Below, piece by piece: positions 40,336 to 52,700 of a stretch of 64,000 nt of DNA (positions within the stretch are counted from its first letter, which is position 1; every line of letters begins with the position of its first letter). Source of the DNA: Monomorium pharaonis. Taxonomy: Eukaryota; Arthropoda; Insecta; Hymenoptera; Formicidae. The position numbers and the translations under genes are program-made. Location of the stretch: contig NC_050474.1 of NCBI RefSeq assembly GCF_013373865.1, positions 2,256,001 through 2,320,000 of the forward strand, read 5' to 3'. Under the pieces are notes generated by a model. It saw only the letters and a program-made list of their open reading frames with translations. It was not told where the DNA came from and did not search any database.

Positions 40336-42425
40336 AAAATCTATTGCGAAAAGCTTTTAGCACAAGAGCAGTAAATAACTGTTTAAATCCGAGTTTGCAT
40401 ATGTTGATTAATTTCCAGTTCGTTCACCCATTTTAGAAAAATAATTCTATCTCTGTTAATAGGAAGACGATAACATATATTTTTCAGTCCCTACAAAATG
40501 TTTGTATCAAATTTATTAATATAAATTGTGTTCTACGTTTAAAAAAAATCAAAAGCTCTACTACAACGCGACATCAATAATTTTTCGTGATTAAACACCG
40601 CAAAATTGGAGAATAAAGTAAATGCATTCGCGTTGTTGAAACGCGTTTAATTATGACTACATGCTCGCTATTTGATATCTAAATGAAAGATTTAACCAAA
40701 ATTAATACCGTCAGCAAAACGAAAGAGAATTTTATTGAAATTTTATAGATGTTGGTAAGCTCAGCTTTCTATCAAATAACATGTTTTAAATGAGATAAAT
40801 ATGGAAATATATATTTAACAATTATGTAATTATTTCAATAATTCTAATAATAATTACACATTATGTAGCTACGTATCCAAAGTTAGTGATAACTATGATT
40901 GACGATTACTGTAGGTATTAATTATCAAAGTACACGATTTTGTGAATCACGCGGCAGAATGTAGCGTCTCGCGACGCCGTCGCACTGAAAAAGGAATAAC
41001 GCAACGCTCGCTCGTTGTATCGTCGTACACGCGACGTAATTCAAAGTTACTTCTACCCTCGACCGCACGAAGTAGTTAACGTTAGACCGTGCTTCTTTGC
41101 GGTAATTACTTCCTCTTACGGGATTAATGGAATTGCATATATAGTCCGTGTGATTGTACTCTGTCTTTTGCCATTAAGCGAGAAGATAATACGCAAATAC
41201 CGGTTGCGACTAAAGGGCTACAGTGTTAAACCTTCCAACATACTGACATACAACCAATTCAACAACTATGACAAGGTGCCTTTGCAAATATCTAGAAACA
41301 AGACTGTGAATTTTACCTTCGATCACGTCAGGTTCGATACTTATCAATTATATATAAGATTCCTAATAGTTTTATGAAAAATTGATGACGAGATTAATTA
41401 ATACCGTCCTTATTCCGTTTTCTTCTGTAAGTTAAAACATCAATACGTAATTTAATATTGTAAAATTTGTAATTGATCGAGATTAATTATAAATGACTTT
41501 GCAGAGACTTTGATCGTCGAACTAAAGTGTTGCGACGAAAATTCTAACATTAAATACTCGTTTCGAAACAACTTGTTTCGAAAATGCTTCGTATAAAATT
41601 TAATTTGTACAAACTAAAGGTGCAGAATGAGAATGCATTTCTATTTCTTTGACTTCCTCGATTTCTTCGATCATTTCGCGAAGTTTCTGTTAGAATTACT
41701 TTCTGCCAGTTTCTGGCGTAAACGAATGGTTCGCGTATTTTTGTTATTTAGACAATACTCAATACAATGCGGTGCAGTCGTTGAATCGGATTCTACTCGA
41801 TTATGATTTCATCAGACGTAAGGTAATTTGAATTCTGATACTGTTAAATCTGCGCGATGGTAACACGGAGATTTATTATAGGATAGTGATCTTATCTATT
41901 GCAAGCGTTTAATGCATCGATTGATTGGGATCCCGCTCATCGTGGTATTCGATGTGTTTCATGTATATCGGTTAATAATGTCAATAATGATTCAAGCAAC
42001 CACGTCGCGTTTGCGAGAAACTTGTTGAATACTCTTATTAAACAATAATTTTACTTTGGTGTGTTACATGTGTTCTTATTTCCAAATTATAAATGAAAAC
42101 GTAAATGTTCTAGTTTTGATTACTGATCCAAATCAGTAAATCAAAGGTATATATATGCACTGCATAGAAACAAAATATAGAAAAGTTAATAATATCTGAT
42201 GTAATCAAACTATACAGGCGACAAAAGAAAATTCCGAGCAGTCACGAAAGAAATCGGTTTTAAATGCGATATATTCGAAAAAAAAGAAAAAAAAATTTAA
42301 TATGTTTTATTATTATATATTTGTACAAAAATACTTATATATAGGGACAATTTTTTGTTAATTATTTGAAATGTTTTGATGAGTTGTTGAAAAATTTATT
42401 TATTAATAATTTCTATGTTGCGCAG
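40336..42425. other. No supported gene
   Basis: AT-rich with a GC-richer patch at 40960-41380. It contains a 120-codon + frame (41015-41377) that starts at TTG and lacks recognisable motifs; about one such frame is expected by chance in this window. Nothing else is supportable. Confidence 0.45.
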
Positions 42426-42591
42426 AGCGTTTTAAAACGCTGCGCGCTATCATACGTTGCCGAGATCGATTCTTCGAAATTCGGAGCAACCGCGGAGTTA
42501 ATCGCGTCGACATCTGCTGAGCGCGATTTGCATTTGTATAAAAGTGAGCTTTTTCCCAGAATCTACAATGTTGTACTTATCAAGTACTGCC
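42426..42591 (+). CDS. Candidate internal exon bounded by acceptor and GTAAGA donor; unrecognised
   Basis: A pyrimidine-rich acceptor (aatttctatgttgcgcag) precedes 166 bases open in one frame, ending at a good donor (TGCC|GTAAGA). The product of about 55 residues begins SVLKRCALSYVAEIDSSKFG and looks coding-like. The frame stays open upstream to 42366 and downstream to a TAG near 42632. The exon would start in phase 0 and leave one base over. Its first 16 bases are the perfect palindrome AGCGTTTTAAAACGCT. An overlapping + frame (42544-42843) and a minus frame (42641-42967) are also open, so this may be just a GC-rich island. There is no family match. Confidence 0.25.
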
Positions 42592-43146
42592 GTAAGAAGA
42601 ACGATATATTACCGGGGCTCTCGTATCCTTAGCTGTTGTATTAGCTGGCGGAAAAATACGGCGCCATGGGAGCGACGACGTGGGGACGCGATGGTGGAAG
42701 GAAATGAGCACGCTTTCTCGGAACAAAAAATTTCAACTCGATACAGCATGTACGTAGTTTCCCCACGCGAGATTCGCGAGATTCGCTTTTCGAGCTCGCA
42801 TTCTTACACTCTGGCGCACCTTTCCGCGACCGCTTGCGAATGAATGGTGTAACAGTGCAACATCCCTTCGATCTGTTATTCGTCTTCATGAATGCCGACA
42901 GAATCAAACTAAGTATCAACTGCACGAAAGAATTTTTCCGAGCAATTTCATGCAATTTACTCGTCAATATCGGAGATAATTTTAGATCGAACGATTTTCA
43001 ATAATGCCGGTAGAAAAAATATAATACACAAATTAAATACTTTAAGTAACGTTAATTAACATTTAAAAGCGCAAATTTTTTGACCGAAAATAGTTATGAT
43101 AACATATTTAGTATTTGTGAATAAACTTTGTTTGGAGATCGTTATT
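42592..43146. other. GC-richer island tail, then AT-rich sequence
   Basis: Up to about 42850 all strands are unusually open, including a + frame ending in TGA at 42841-42843 and a minus frame 42641-42967. No domain or splice structure settles which, if any, is coding. Beyond that the sequence is AT-rich with nothing to report. Confidence 0.4.
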
Positions 43147-43222
43147 TGGTGGCTGTTAATTGGTAGCGGTTGGTTAAGTGCAATTAGTTAATGGTTGTCG
43201 GTTAGTGGCGGTTGGTTGGGAT
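43147..43222. repeat. Degenerate G/T-rich repeat (GGCGGTTGGTT-like units)
   Basis: The + strand is strikingly poor in C. Units such as GGTAGCGGTTGGTTAAGTG and AGTGGCGGTTGGTTGGG recur with TTAGTTAATGG between them. It looks like a decayed short tandem repeat. It does not match the insect telomere unit TTAGG. Confidence 0.6.
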
Positions 43223-45493
43223 CCGTTGTCTGGAAAAGCAAAATGAATAATTTATTTGGCAACTGCTTTTGCGATTTGTGCCAAAATGCGAAGATAATCT
43301 CGAAGGACGATGACGTTATAAATTTGACTATCGATTTCATGTCTTTTTTAGGAATGGACTTCCTTAGAATTTGAAAGCGCAAATTACTTTCTTTCATCGT
43401 TTTTAACAGATAATTAATCTACAATAATATTTATAAAAATGCAGAATTTTATTTATGCAAATGGTATAATAGGAAGATATATTTTTTATTTCTCACCAAA
43501 TATAAAAAAATTTTTTTTTTTTTCTAATAAAGTCAACATGTTTTACGAGCAAGTACATAGTTGAAATCTTCATAGTTTACAGCGACCATTATAAAGTATC
43601 TTGCAAACGAAAATTCTTTATCTTAAAGACTATTTTTATGATATATACAAGATATATACAACAGTTTTTTATCATTTTACTCTTAATGAGTTTCACTCAT
43701 TACATATTGGAACATGATATAGTACAGTCCGATCATTGTTGTAACAAGTACACCACGTTCTCATTTAATTTTAATTTTCAATCCATAGGAGAGTGCACAA
43801 TTTTCATGCGAACGCTGCACTCGTTGAAATTATACTTCAATTAGTACCTTCATTCAATGTGCTCTCGTGTTTTTCCTTTATTTGTACTGCAAAGTATAAT
43901 CTTCATGATGAAAGCTGCAACATTTGTCACTTTTAATTATACACTCGTGAAAAGAATTAAAATTATGATTGTGCGTATATTAATAATCACTATTTTTTCT
44001 TAAATCAAAAATAAACGGGATGCGTCATATTGCGAGGAATCACGCAGCTCACGTGAACGTAATAAAATATTATTTTCTCGAATAGTAATATAAGAAAATA
44101 CGTTCTTATTTCAGTTCAGCGAGAAGTTTGAAATTACTTTTTGCGACTGTGAAAGACGACTTCCGTCATGAGGTGAAATAACTTTATTCTCTAAAGAGGG
44201 AGGCCGAACAGCGCCAGATCTTTTAAACGAATAAGCTTTATTTAGTTATATATGTTGTTTAGTTTAGTTATGTATACCGACTAGCTTTGTACACGTACTT
44301 TGAGATCTATTTTATGAAAGCTGTAATTACATGTGCCGATGTATTTAATTAATTTTTTGAAAGACAGTTCTTAAATTTACAGTCTTTTCTTTATAAATAT
44401 GATAAATTTGATATCGATAAACTTGATATCAATATTTTTCTTTGTCGAAAGTTTAATCTATAGATTAAATATAAACGATAAGATTAATAATGATAAAATC
44501 TTGTTACGAAACCAGAAATGACGCATACAACTTTAACATCTTTACATTGTTGGACGCAGATGATCCGATTATCGGATTACTTGATAGAATTCCGTGTTTC
44601 AATATAGATGTATATATATGCTATATAAAGTATTCGATTAGTCTTTATTATTTCGTATATACTTGTAATTTTAAAATATATATTTTATTATCGTGATGTT
44701 GTAATGGAAAAAAAACAAACGTAACTTAATGTAAATTCCTAATATAATTTAAATGTTATCTTATAATTGCATAAAACGCGATTTCTACGTGATAATTGCT
44801 TGTTAAAAAAATATACGCTTTACATATGCGCGCATTAAAATTAAAAGCAACAGGCGATAATATAAAAGAGAACGAGCAGATGCGAAGATCGACTACGAAA
44901 CACATAGGAAATAATTTGAATTGTACTTTGTGATTTATGAGTCACTGCACAGTCGTGAGAAGAGTAACGTCAGATTTACTATATAAAAGCGATATTTCTC
45001 GGAGATGCTGCGTCTCGAAATCGAAGCAATGAATTTCCTTAGAAATAACGCTCGATATTCTGAAATATCGTCTCCGGCAGCGCTATTTTCCTCCGAACTT
45101 TCAATTACATGTAAACGAACTTTATGCTGGATATTGCCATTGTCAGTGCAACGTCGAGCAAGAATTTTGCATTGGAAATTTGAGTATCACTCGAATTAAA
45201 AGCAGGCAAAAAAAAAAAATTATATAATGCGCCAGACTTTATTTACAACGTTAGATGCGTACTATTGTATTTATAATAATTAATATCGTTTTACATCAAA
45301 AATTAATTTGTTTTTAATTAGATTATATGCGCATATGAAATTCTCATAATCCTATAAAATATAATTTTAACCAGACCAAATGGACAATAATATCTTTTAC
45401 GATTCAGATTTTATTGATAAATTTTTTCGAATGTCTATAATCTATAATCTAACCGTATTGTAGTAATCTAGGGCGCGAAGATCGAGGTGCGGA
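43223..45493. other. Gene-free AT-rich stretch
   Basis: There is no supported gene. An ATG-started + frame at 43638-43844 begins with a hydrophobic leader-like run (FFIILLLMSF), but it is AT-driven and has no cleavage site or donor that I can support. An 18-bp palindrome, TTTAATCTATAGATTAAA, lies at 44452-44469. A moderately GC patch at 45000-45190 holds a 64-codon frame without motifs. A minus-strand AATAAA (45410-45415) lies 79 bases beyond the stop of the next feature. Confidence 0.5.
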
Positions 45494-45802
45494 TTACACG
45501 GAGGTGCTAGCAACCTTCCTCCAAGGAGAGAAATTTATTACGACATGGCCGTGTTCCGTCCGCAATGTTAAGCCCGATCGAGGCTCAACGTGACGTTGAA
45601 AATTTAAAGCAGATCTGTTCCACTTGTCAGTTTTTGCACTTAATCTTCCTAACACAGCGGCAATAGCTTTAGCATTTTCTCGTCTTTGTAAATATTTTAT
45701 TGGTTCCTTTTGTCGCGTTTTGCGCAAACTGTCGCTACGTACATTGTCGTTTATCAGGAGAAAAGCTTGAAAAAAAGAATAATATATCCATCCGCTTGTT
45801 TG
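45494..45802 (-). CDS. Candidate 3'-terminal exon with nearby poly(A) signal; unrecognised
   Basis: This minus frame is open for 102 codons, from a TGA at 45803-45805 to its stop at 45494-45496, with no ATG. After the first 25 codons the product becomes basic and coding-like (KTRQKEPIKYLQRRENAKAI, then AAVLGRLSAKTDKWNRSALN). A pyrimidine-rich acceptor (attctttttttcaag) lies about 35 bases inside the frame. A canonical AATAAA on the same strand sits 79 bases after the stop, as expected for a terminal exon. Against this, the + strand at 45700-45987 is also open (95 codons) and overlaps it, and no upstream partner exon was found. I recognise no family. Confidence 0.28.
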   Translation of the reverse strand, partial: QTSGWIYYSFFQAFLLINDNVRSDSLRKTRQKEPIKYLQRRENAKAIAAVLGRLSAKTDKWNRSALNFQRHVEPRSGLTLRTEHGHVVINFSPWRKVASTSV

Positions 45803-46486
45803 TCATAGCTCTCTTCAAATGTCTTCTTCCCGCCATCGATTTAGCCTGTTATAATGAAGCAAACATTGTGGATAATTGCGCATCCGCTGCTATTATCGAG
45901 CGCGCCAGTCAAAATGTCGCGAAAATTGCATCGCATTTCCGTTTGGCGGCTAATCAAAACAAGATGGAAATTGCTCGTTTGATATGAGAAATTGCCTCGA
46001 TCTCGGGCCGTTCAAAAGATGGGAAATCGATTTGCACCTCCCGCAGCGTTCTTTTCAATGAGGGTCTTTGCGTGAAAGACGCAGAGATTTAGATGGATAC
46101 TTAGTAAAAAGTCGCTATCGGTCGCGAAGTACGTGTAGTCACGTAAAGAAGCATTATTAGAACGCTTTTAAAAATAACGGCTGCGAGTTGAAAATTTAGA
46201 GTGGTATAATTAAACCAACGTACACATAAGGTGTAGTATTGCATGTATGTACGCAAAGTGTATTATCCATACAAAATTTTACAACAACACAACTCGAATT
46301 TATCAACATTTAGGTGCAACTGAAAACGGATCTATTTAGACGCTTAGAGAAAACACAAAGGTTAAATTCAATTAGTTGATTATTAATTAATGTTTAATGT
46401 ATTAATTACACTCTACAACGTACAACATAACACAGCCTTTTCGCGGAACTGAATACATCTGACCACTGTAATATCTCATAGCGATG
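45803..46486. other. No firm gene; + frame continues to 45987
   Basis: A + frame open from 45700 to a TGA at 45985-45987 has a coding-like C-terminal half (IIERASQNVAKIASHFRLAA) and a possible acceptor (cgtttatcag) at about 45757. It competes with the minus-strand candidate across the overlap. The remainder is AT-rich without features. Confidence 0.35.
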
Positions 46487-46749
46487 TCTACACGGAGAGA
46501 ATTTTCTCTTAAAATTTACCCTCAAAATCTGATAATTGTGGGATAATGTGTGACCTCGAGGAATTTTACTATACTTTTTGGTAAAATTTACGAAAAGTAT
46601 AGTGAAATTTACTATGCTTTTAGTACAATTTACTAAAAGCATAGTAAATTTTACTAAAAAGTATAGCGAAATTCCTCGAGGTCATACATTATCCCACAAT
46701 TACCAGATTTTGAGGGTCAATTTTAAGAGAGAAATTCTCTCCGTGTAGA
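46487..46749. mobile_element. MITE forming a near-perfect long hairpin, TIR starts CACGGAGAGAA
   Basis: Nearly the whole element is one inverted repeat. The left arm (TACACGGAGAGAATTT..., through CTCAAAATCTG, TAATTGTGGGATAATG and GACCTCGAGGAATTT) reappears inverted on the right, with about seven differences over the outer 100 bases by hand alignment. The centre is built of smaller inverted units containing TTTACTATGCTTTTAGTA and CTAAAAGCATAGTAAA. TA flanks both ends (46489-46490 and 46746-46747), and symmetry extends two bases further. There is no coding capacity. The terminal bases match the element at 4895 except at position four, so both probably belong to one Tc1/mariner-type MITE family. 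This copy is far less diverged between arms. Confidence 0.92.
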
Positions 46750-49700
46750 GCGGCATTAATTTTCTAATTTACTATTAATTTTAATATAAATAATCGTTGT
46801 GATAGGCATTGATTTTATTTATCCTAATTTATCCCTATTTATCCTGAGAGAAATACAAAATCATCAATAATCTCAAAGCTTGCCGCTAACGTTCTCTATC
46901 TCTTCAATCGATTCGATTAAAAATTTCAATTCTACTTAAATGTTTACGAGGGAGATTAAGTTGATTTATTGCTTATAGAATGCGATCTCGTGAATATTTT
47001 AACTTTGAGATTAATTGAAGAAAGGAGACGCGCGCGATGCTCAGACTCGACATATTTTATCTAACGAGCGTGGAATAGCATAAAAGAGAAGCGAGCGCGT
47101 ACATTGACGCGGTGATTAATTTTCCATAGAATTGCTTGTCTTTGAAATTGGCCGCGACGCCGCGTCGTTTCACTCCCCTTTCCACCGATCCGCGAATAGC
47201 AGTCAGGTTTAAAGCCTTCAGAGGGCTTATTACCCGATCGCAAGCCAGAGGAATGTTTGTGGTTCCGCAGGAAAGCCGAGCCGAATCTTTTACGCCAACC
47301 TATTTCATACATCCAGATATATACCACATAATCTATTATATATAACATGTACCTACACAGCTAAATTATATCCGTTATTCAGTGATTAAATAAAGAGTTT
47401 GAACATACCGAGAATTTTCCGGGCTCCCCTTCGTACGCGGCATTAATATGTCGCTTTATGTAAAAATTAACTACAAAAATGTTCTAGAAAAAATTTTTAT
47501 TCCGATAACGAACTTAGCCTTTGATCATATAACACTCTTGTTAAAAAAAAATTATGAAATATGTCTGCAGAAGTCTAAATCTTGACTTAATTTGATTTGA
47601 TGTTGTTTTGATGTACAAATTAAAAAGCTGAAATATTACTTCGCGAGTCGCGCATGGATCTCTCGCTAAAAGTTTAAATGAACCGTTTACTCTCTCTTTC
47701 CTCTTTTATAATCGGTGATAAGACTAACTATATTAATTAAAGCGATTGACACTTATCCGGAAGAAAATTGACGACAGACACGTCTATCGTTCATCCTGCG
47801 ATATAGTCGTTTTCCCGATATCGTATTGAGCCTTATCAATCGAATCGCGTCGTGGATTTTGTTTTAGTTACAAGCGGAGAACGCGCGGCAGTGTAGGAAT
47901 CTTTCATGTCCAGTCCTCTCGTTCGAGAACGAAATTGGATTGTAGCGAACTCGAATACCACGTGGTTGGGAAGCCTTTGAAAGGATTCCGTTCTGAACGA
48001 TCAATGTGACTCCGCTCGTTTCTAGAACATATGGACCACGTATGAAAGAATCACTAGCAATCAGTGCAGTTATATAAAGAGTCAAAAACTTCGGCACAAC
48101 CTAGATATCATACTACGTGATGCAAAGAAAAAACTATTTCCTTTGTACATTTTGGAAATGCATTCATGTATAGCTTTTAGCTGCAATTATCGTTATCGAT
48201 ATTTATGTAATAATAATTATTAAATATTTTAGTATCTCGAAATTTAAATATAAAACGCTCAATTAGCAACTTGATTATAATATTATTAAAATATGTACAT
48301 GAATAGATTTTCCCTCTTATTAAATGATGTAAAAATCAACTATTAACGGAATTAAATGATGCAGATTTTATCTGTGAATCTCCTGTTCCTGTTAAATATA
48401 ACGTTTTACTAAATTTCGGCATATTGCCTGGACAGATTTTCTTATACGATAAATTACAAATCAAAAATCGATCACTATATTGGCTTTTGTCCAAATACTA
48501 TTCTGGAAGAAATCAAATAGTGACCGCGCTTCTTGTTACATTTCTCTCTTTCTCTCGCTCTCTTTTTCTCATCTTCTCTCAAGTCAATCGTTATGAAAAT
48601 TGTAATTTCCATTTGATGTATGCTCCTACATGATGACTGTCTTGACAAAGGTACTCTTGATGATTTGCCTTCCGAGAACTAGTGATCAATTAAAAATCTG
48701 GTTAAAAATATTGTTTTGGATTGATTTGAATCTGATACAGAACAGACACGCAACTCTTACATCACCACACGTTACATACTATATCGCCATAATAAAATAA
48801 TTATAAAATTTCTAATATATTTTAATCTTAATAATAGTAGAATAATTTGCTGTAAAACAATTATGCTGTATCATTACTAGATTATTATTGCAATTTTTAT
48901 TTTTTAATATTTCTTTTGCTTCCGTGAGCCGTAAATATCTAAAGCATACTTTATATGTTACACAAAAAGCGATTTACACATATCGCGTTTTGTCCATTTC
49001 TCCATAAAGAAATTTTAATTATTCAACGGCGCATAAGAATTCAATACCCAAATTTAAAATAAAATTAGCCAGTCTTGATATTTTTAACATTAAAATGGAA
49101 AATTGGCCCAGAATAAAATAATAAGATAACTTTATTTGAAAATCAGTGCATGACAAAATAATTTATAGTTAAATAACTTTAAGAAAAAACTGTCTCTTGA
49201 ATATGTATAAAATCAGAGAGTCACTATGACGAAAATTTGCTAGTTACGTCGACAACCTAGTAAATAAATCATCCAAGTGTCATCATGTATTTAGCAAACT
49301 AACGCTTACAGTATTTTTAAATACATTGATAAACATTAACTGCATTAATTATTCTATATTGATTATATTGATTGAATTTAATTAAAGCTACTTATAAATC
49401 TGGAATATGTTCCACATATAAACTGTGTATTTAAATAAATAAATAAATAATATGTTAAAAGATAATATAAATCCTATATAAATAGAAAATTTAAAAAATA
49501 CAAATTTAATCTTTGGAGACCATTTATTTATTCCACAAATTATTTAGGCCCGAACAGATAAAACTTTACATTCGGTTAAAGAATAACAAGGACGTGTAAC
49601 TGAGCATTGAATCAACGCTTTAGATTTACCCGAACAATGGATGTTGCAATTCGCTTTTACAACAGGAAAATCGATACATCACGTATTGCAATCAGTTTAT

Positions 49701-52700
49701 GGAAACGAATGGTGTATAGCACATCGTGTGAGTTAGATTAAATTTTGATTGCAAAACTACGGTAATTTAGTAGCATGTAAATGACGTCGGTTAAGACAAC
49801 GTGAAATTTCAGAACTAGTATTAACGACGTGCGACATATTATATCGCACTTTAATTCCCCTTCAACAAGCCCTTCACATAACGATGGTGCCTTCCATTAG
49901 AAGCTGCACCTTTGTTTTCTGAGATCCTTGCAGATTCCTGCAAGAACGCGATGTATTTCAGAAAGGGAGAAGTGCCGTGCAAGTAAGGCTCTTGCGTTGA
50001 ATAAGAAATTTCGCATTAATACCGGCGAAGATACGCGGTCGAGAGACAAAGGAACGAGGTGCGAAAGCTATATAAGGTGATATTTAATGTGACAAACTTA
50101 ATATACCGTTTGCGTAATTTTCCGAAACATTAAAACATATACATTACAAGAAAACGACTTGCAAAACTAATGTCATTTATTAGAGTTTATGCAAGCAAAT
50201 CGTATGTGAAGCCTGTGATTTCACTTAGGAACTTATCATTATAGCAAAACGGGATAGCTAAAATGATAAATGTTTAACAATAAATCTCGAGAGAATACAT
50301 TTTTCGAGAATCATAAAAATTAAATCGGTGTGTAATCGAAATTTGTGATTGTAGTGTGAATGTAATAGGTATCGATATATGTAGAAATTATATACTTCCA
50401 TCGACAGAAAGACGCTGAAATTAAATTTCGATGAAATATAACTCTTATCGTTAGAATACGACAGATGTAAGTGTTTGACAAAGAGAAAAGCACAAGCAAA
50501 AGGTAAATACTTCGAATATTCGTTGAATTCCGGAACATCATACAAACGGAATTCCAAGACGAGAATGCTATTCGATCGCTCGGCGTCAGTGTGGATTTGC
50601 TTCCTCACGGCTATTTCAGGGATGAAACGTTGTCCCACCACGTAGGTTTATGCACGTATTTGAAAGTCGAAAATGTGTCGGAAGAAAGTACAATGCAAAA
50701 GCCTTCGGCAGATGCGCCATCGTACTTTCCAGCAACCGTAATAGCGGGGAAAATGGTTTCTCCGAGGTGTGAAAATCGTAATATCAGATACGGCGGAACA
50801 GCGAGAACGCTTAGTGAATCGTTGAATCGTCACACCCTTAATGGAACGTCATTTGCATAATTAATATGAATTCTGATGGAACTCATGACCTAACATAATC
50901 CGAATATTTTTCATCCGCCTAAATTGTTTTTAGCAAAGAATCAGAACTGAATAATCTTACGGCAATTCAAGTATGCAATCACGACTTTGTATAAACAAAG
51001 TGTACTATTCCTTTGTTTCTTTATTCTTTTTTATCGTTAGGTCACTCTGCGCTGACGGATTTTTTCGAATTCACTTTTAACTCTAGAATAAATTATTATT
51101 ATACAATATCAACTACAACACCATCAACTACATCTTTATTATTCGTCGTAAATATACATTTAAGATAATATAGTTATAAATATCTTCTCCTTTTAAAATG
51201 TTACTTGTTCGCAGTATGCATTCACATGCACTATAAAACCTACATTCTATGGCAAGTTAATCCGATCACACTTAAGTAAAGTCGTTCTTGGCTTGAGTAT
51301 GCTCACGGCTTGACTACTAGGAGAATAACGAAAGCCGTATGGTATCGGATGGTTGGAAGTCGTAACGAGAGGCATCGCTTCGCAAGCCCGAAGACGCTAA
51401 AATATCTGCCTGATATGCTCGTCTCAGGGATATCTCCATATAAATCACTACTATATACCTTGAAGCTAAATCCTCCAGACCTGAATGCAACTCACGCACT
51501 TCTTTTAGTGCAGATGGCTCTTAAAGGGAAAAAATAAAGTAATAAGTAGAAAAGATCAATTTTATACCGACAGAATTACTTGATACAGATTTTATAGTAA
51601 CAATTATTGGGTAATAATTAAATATCTAAATATTTTGGATGGAATGGAAATATTTTTTATTACACACTACCAAAATTTATGAAATATGACTTTTAATACA
51701 TATATAATTTTCTTTGACTTTTGGTGCATTCTTAATAAAAATGTAGTAAATCTGAAATATATATACTGTTGATTTTTCAAATTAAAATATAATTTTAATA
51801 TTAATTTGTATCAGATCTTTAATATTAGCTAAATTGTAATTTATTTATTAAAACACCAATTTTATGTCTCTTTAAATAAAATTTGTGACTTGTTTTTTTT
51901 CTCTACAAGATGTAATTGCGCGTTTAAAGTAATTTTAATCCATCTCGGAGCGTCACGTAGACTTGAAAAAGACGCAAACTTAAATGAGCATTTGACTGCA
52001 AATAACATGACGTCAGTAGTAATCTTTAAACATACTTTGCGGAATATAAAAATATATCTGTTATTTCTTTTAGATTTAAATTCAGTTTAATTTTAATAAC
52101 TTAGGAATATTTAGCAAGAAATGTTTTATCAAAATTTTACAGAATTTTTATGAAAAAAATTTATTTTTATAAGTAATCATGTGTATAATGTATATAACAA
52201 AATTGTTATATATATGTGTAATAATTAGTATCATACAATTAGAATTTGTATGTACGCGGAGATTGTAAGAAAACAAGATTAAACTTTATTTTTATTTAAA
52301 CTATTTTTTAAACATTATCTTTTCAAACATTGAACTAAAATAACTAATTAAAAATAAATTTAATAAATTAGTTTAAAAAATAATTCGCATTAAAAGCAAA
52401 AGATGCCATATCATTTTATCCGATGAAACTCTTTACTGTCTCTTGTCTTATTAGTTTAAAGTTACATCTCCGCCTAGAGAGAGTTTCTTTCGAAAATAAT
52501 TCTTCAAACCATGTTCGCGCGTAAACTTTCCCAAGTTAAGAGTCGAAGTCCCACATCCCGACTATCTTCAAATCTTAATTAATTTCGAGGGCATATATTA
52601 CACGTCCTGGGACTTTCTACCAGCAAAAGTTTCTTTGACTTCTACAATACGAGCAGGTTGTTTACGCGCACGTTCTTTAGAATGATCGGTTTTCTTTGTA

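Noticed and set aside
41015..41377. 120-codon + frame with a hydrophobic stretch, considered as a receptor fragment
   Set aside because: It starts at TTG, has no recognisable receptor motif or splice sites, and about one such frame is expected by chance.
50258..50641. 127-codon minus frame
   Set aside because: F/Y/S/L-rich AT-driven composition, no ATG start, and overlapped by a more coding-like + frame.
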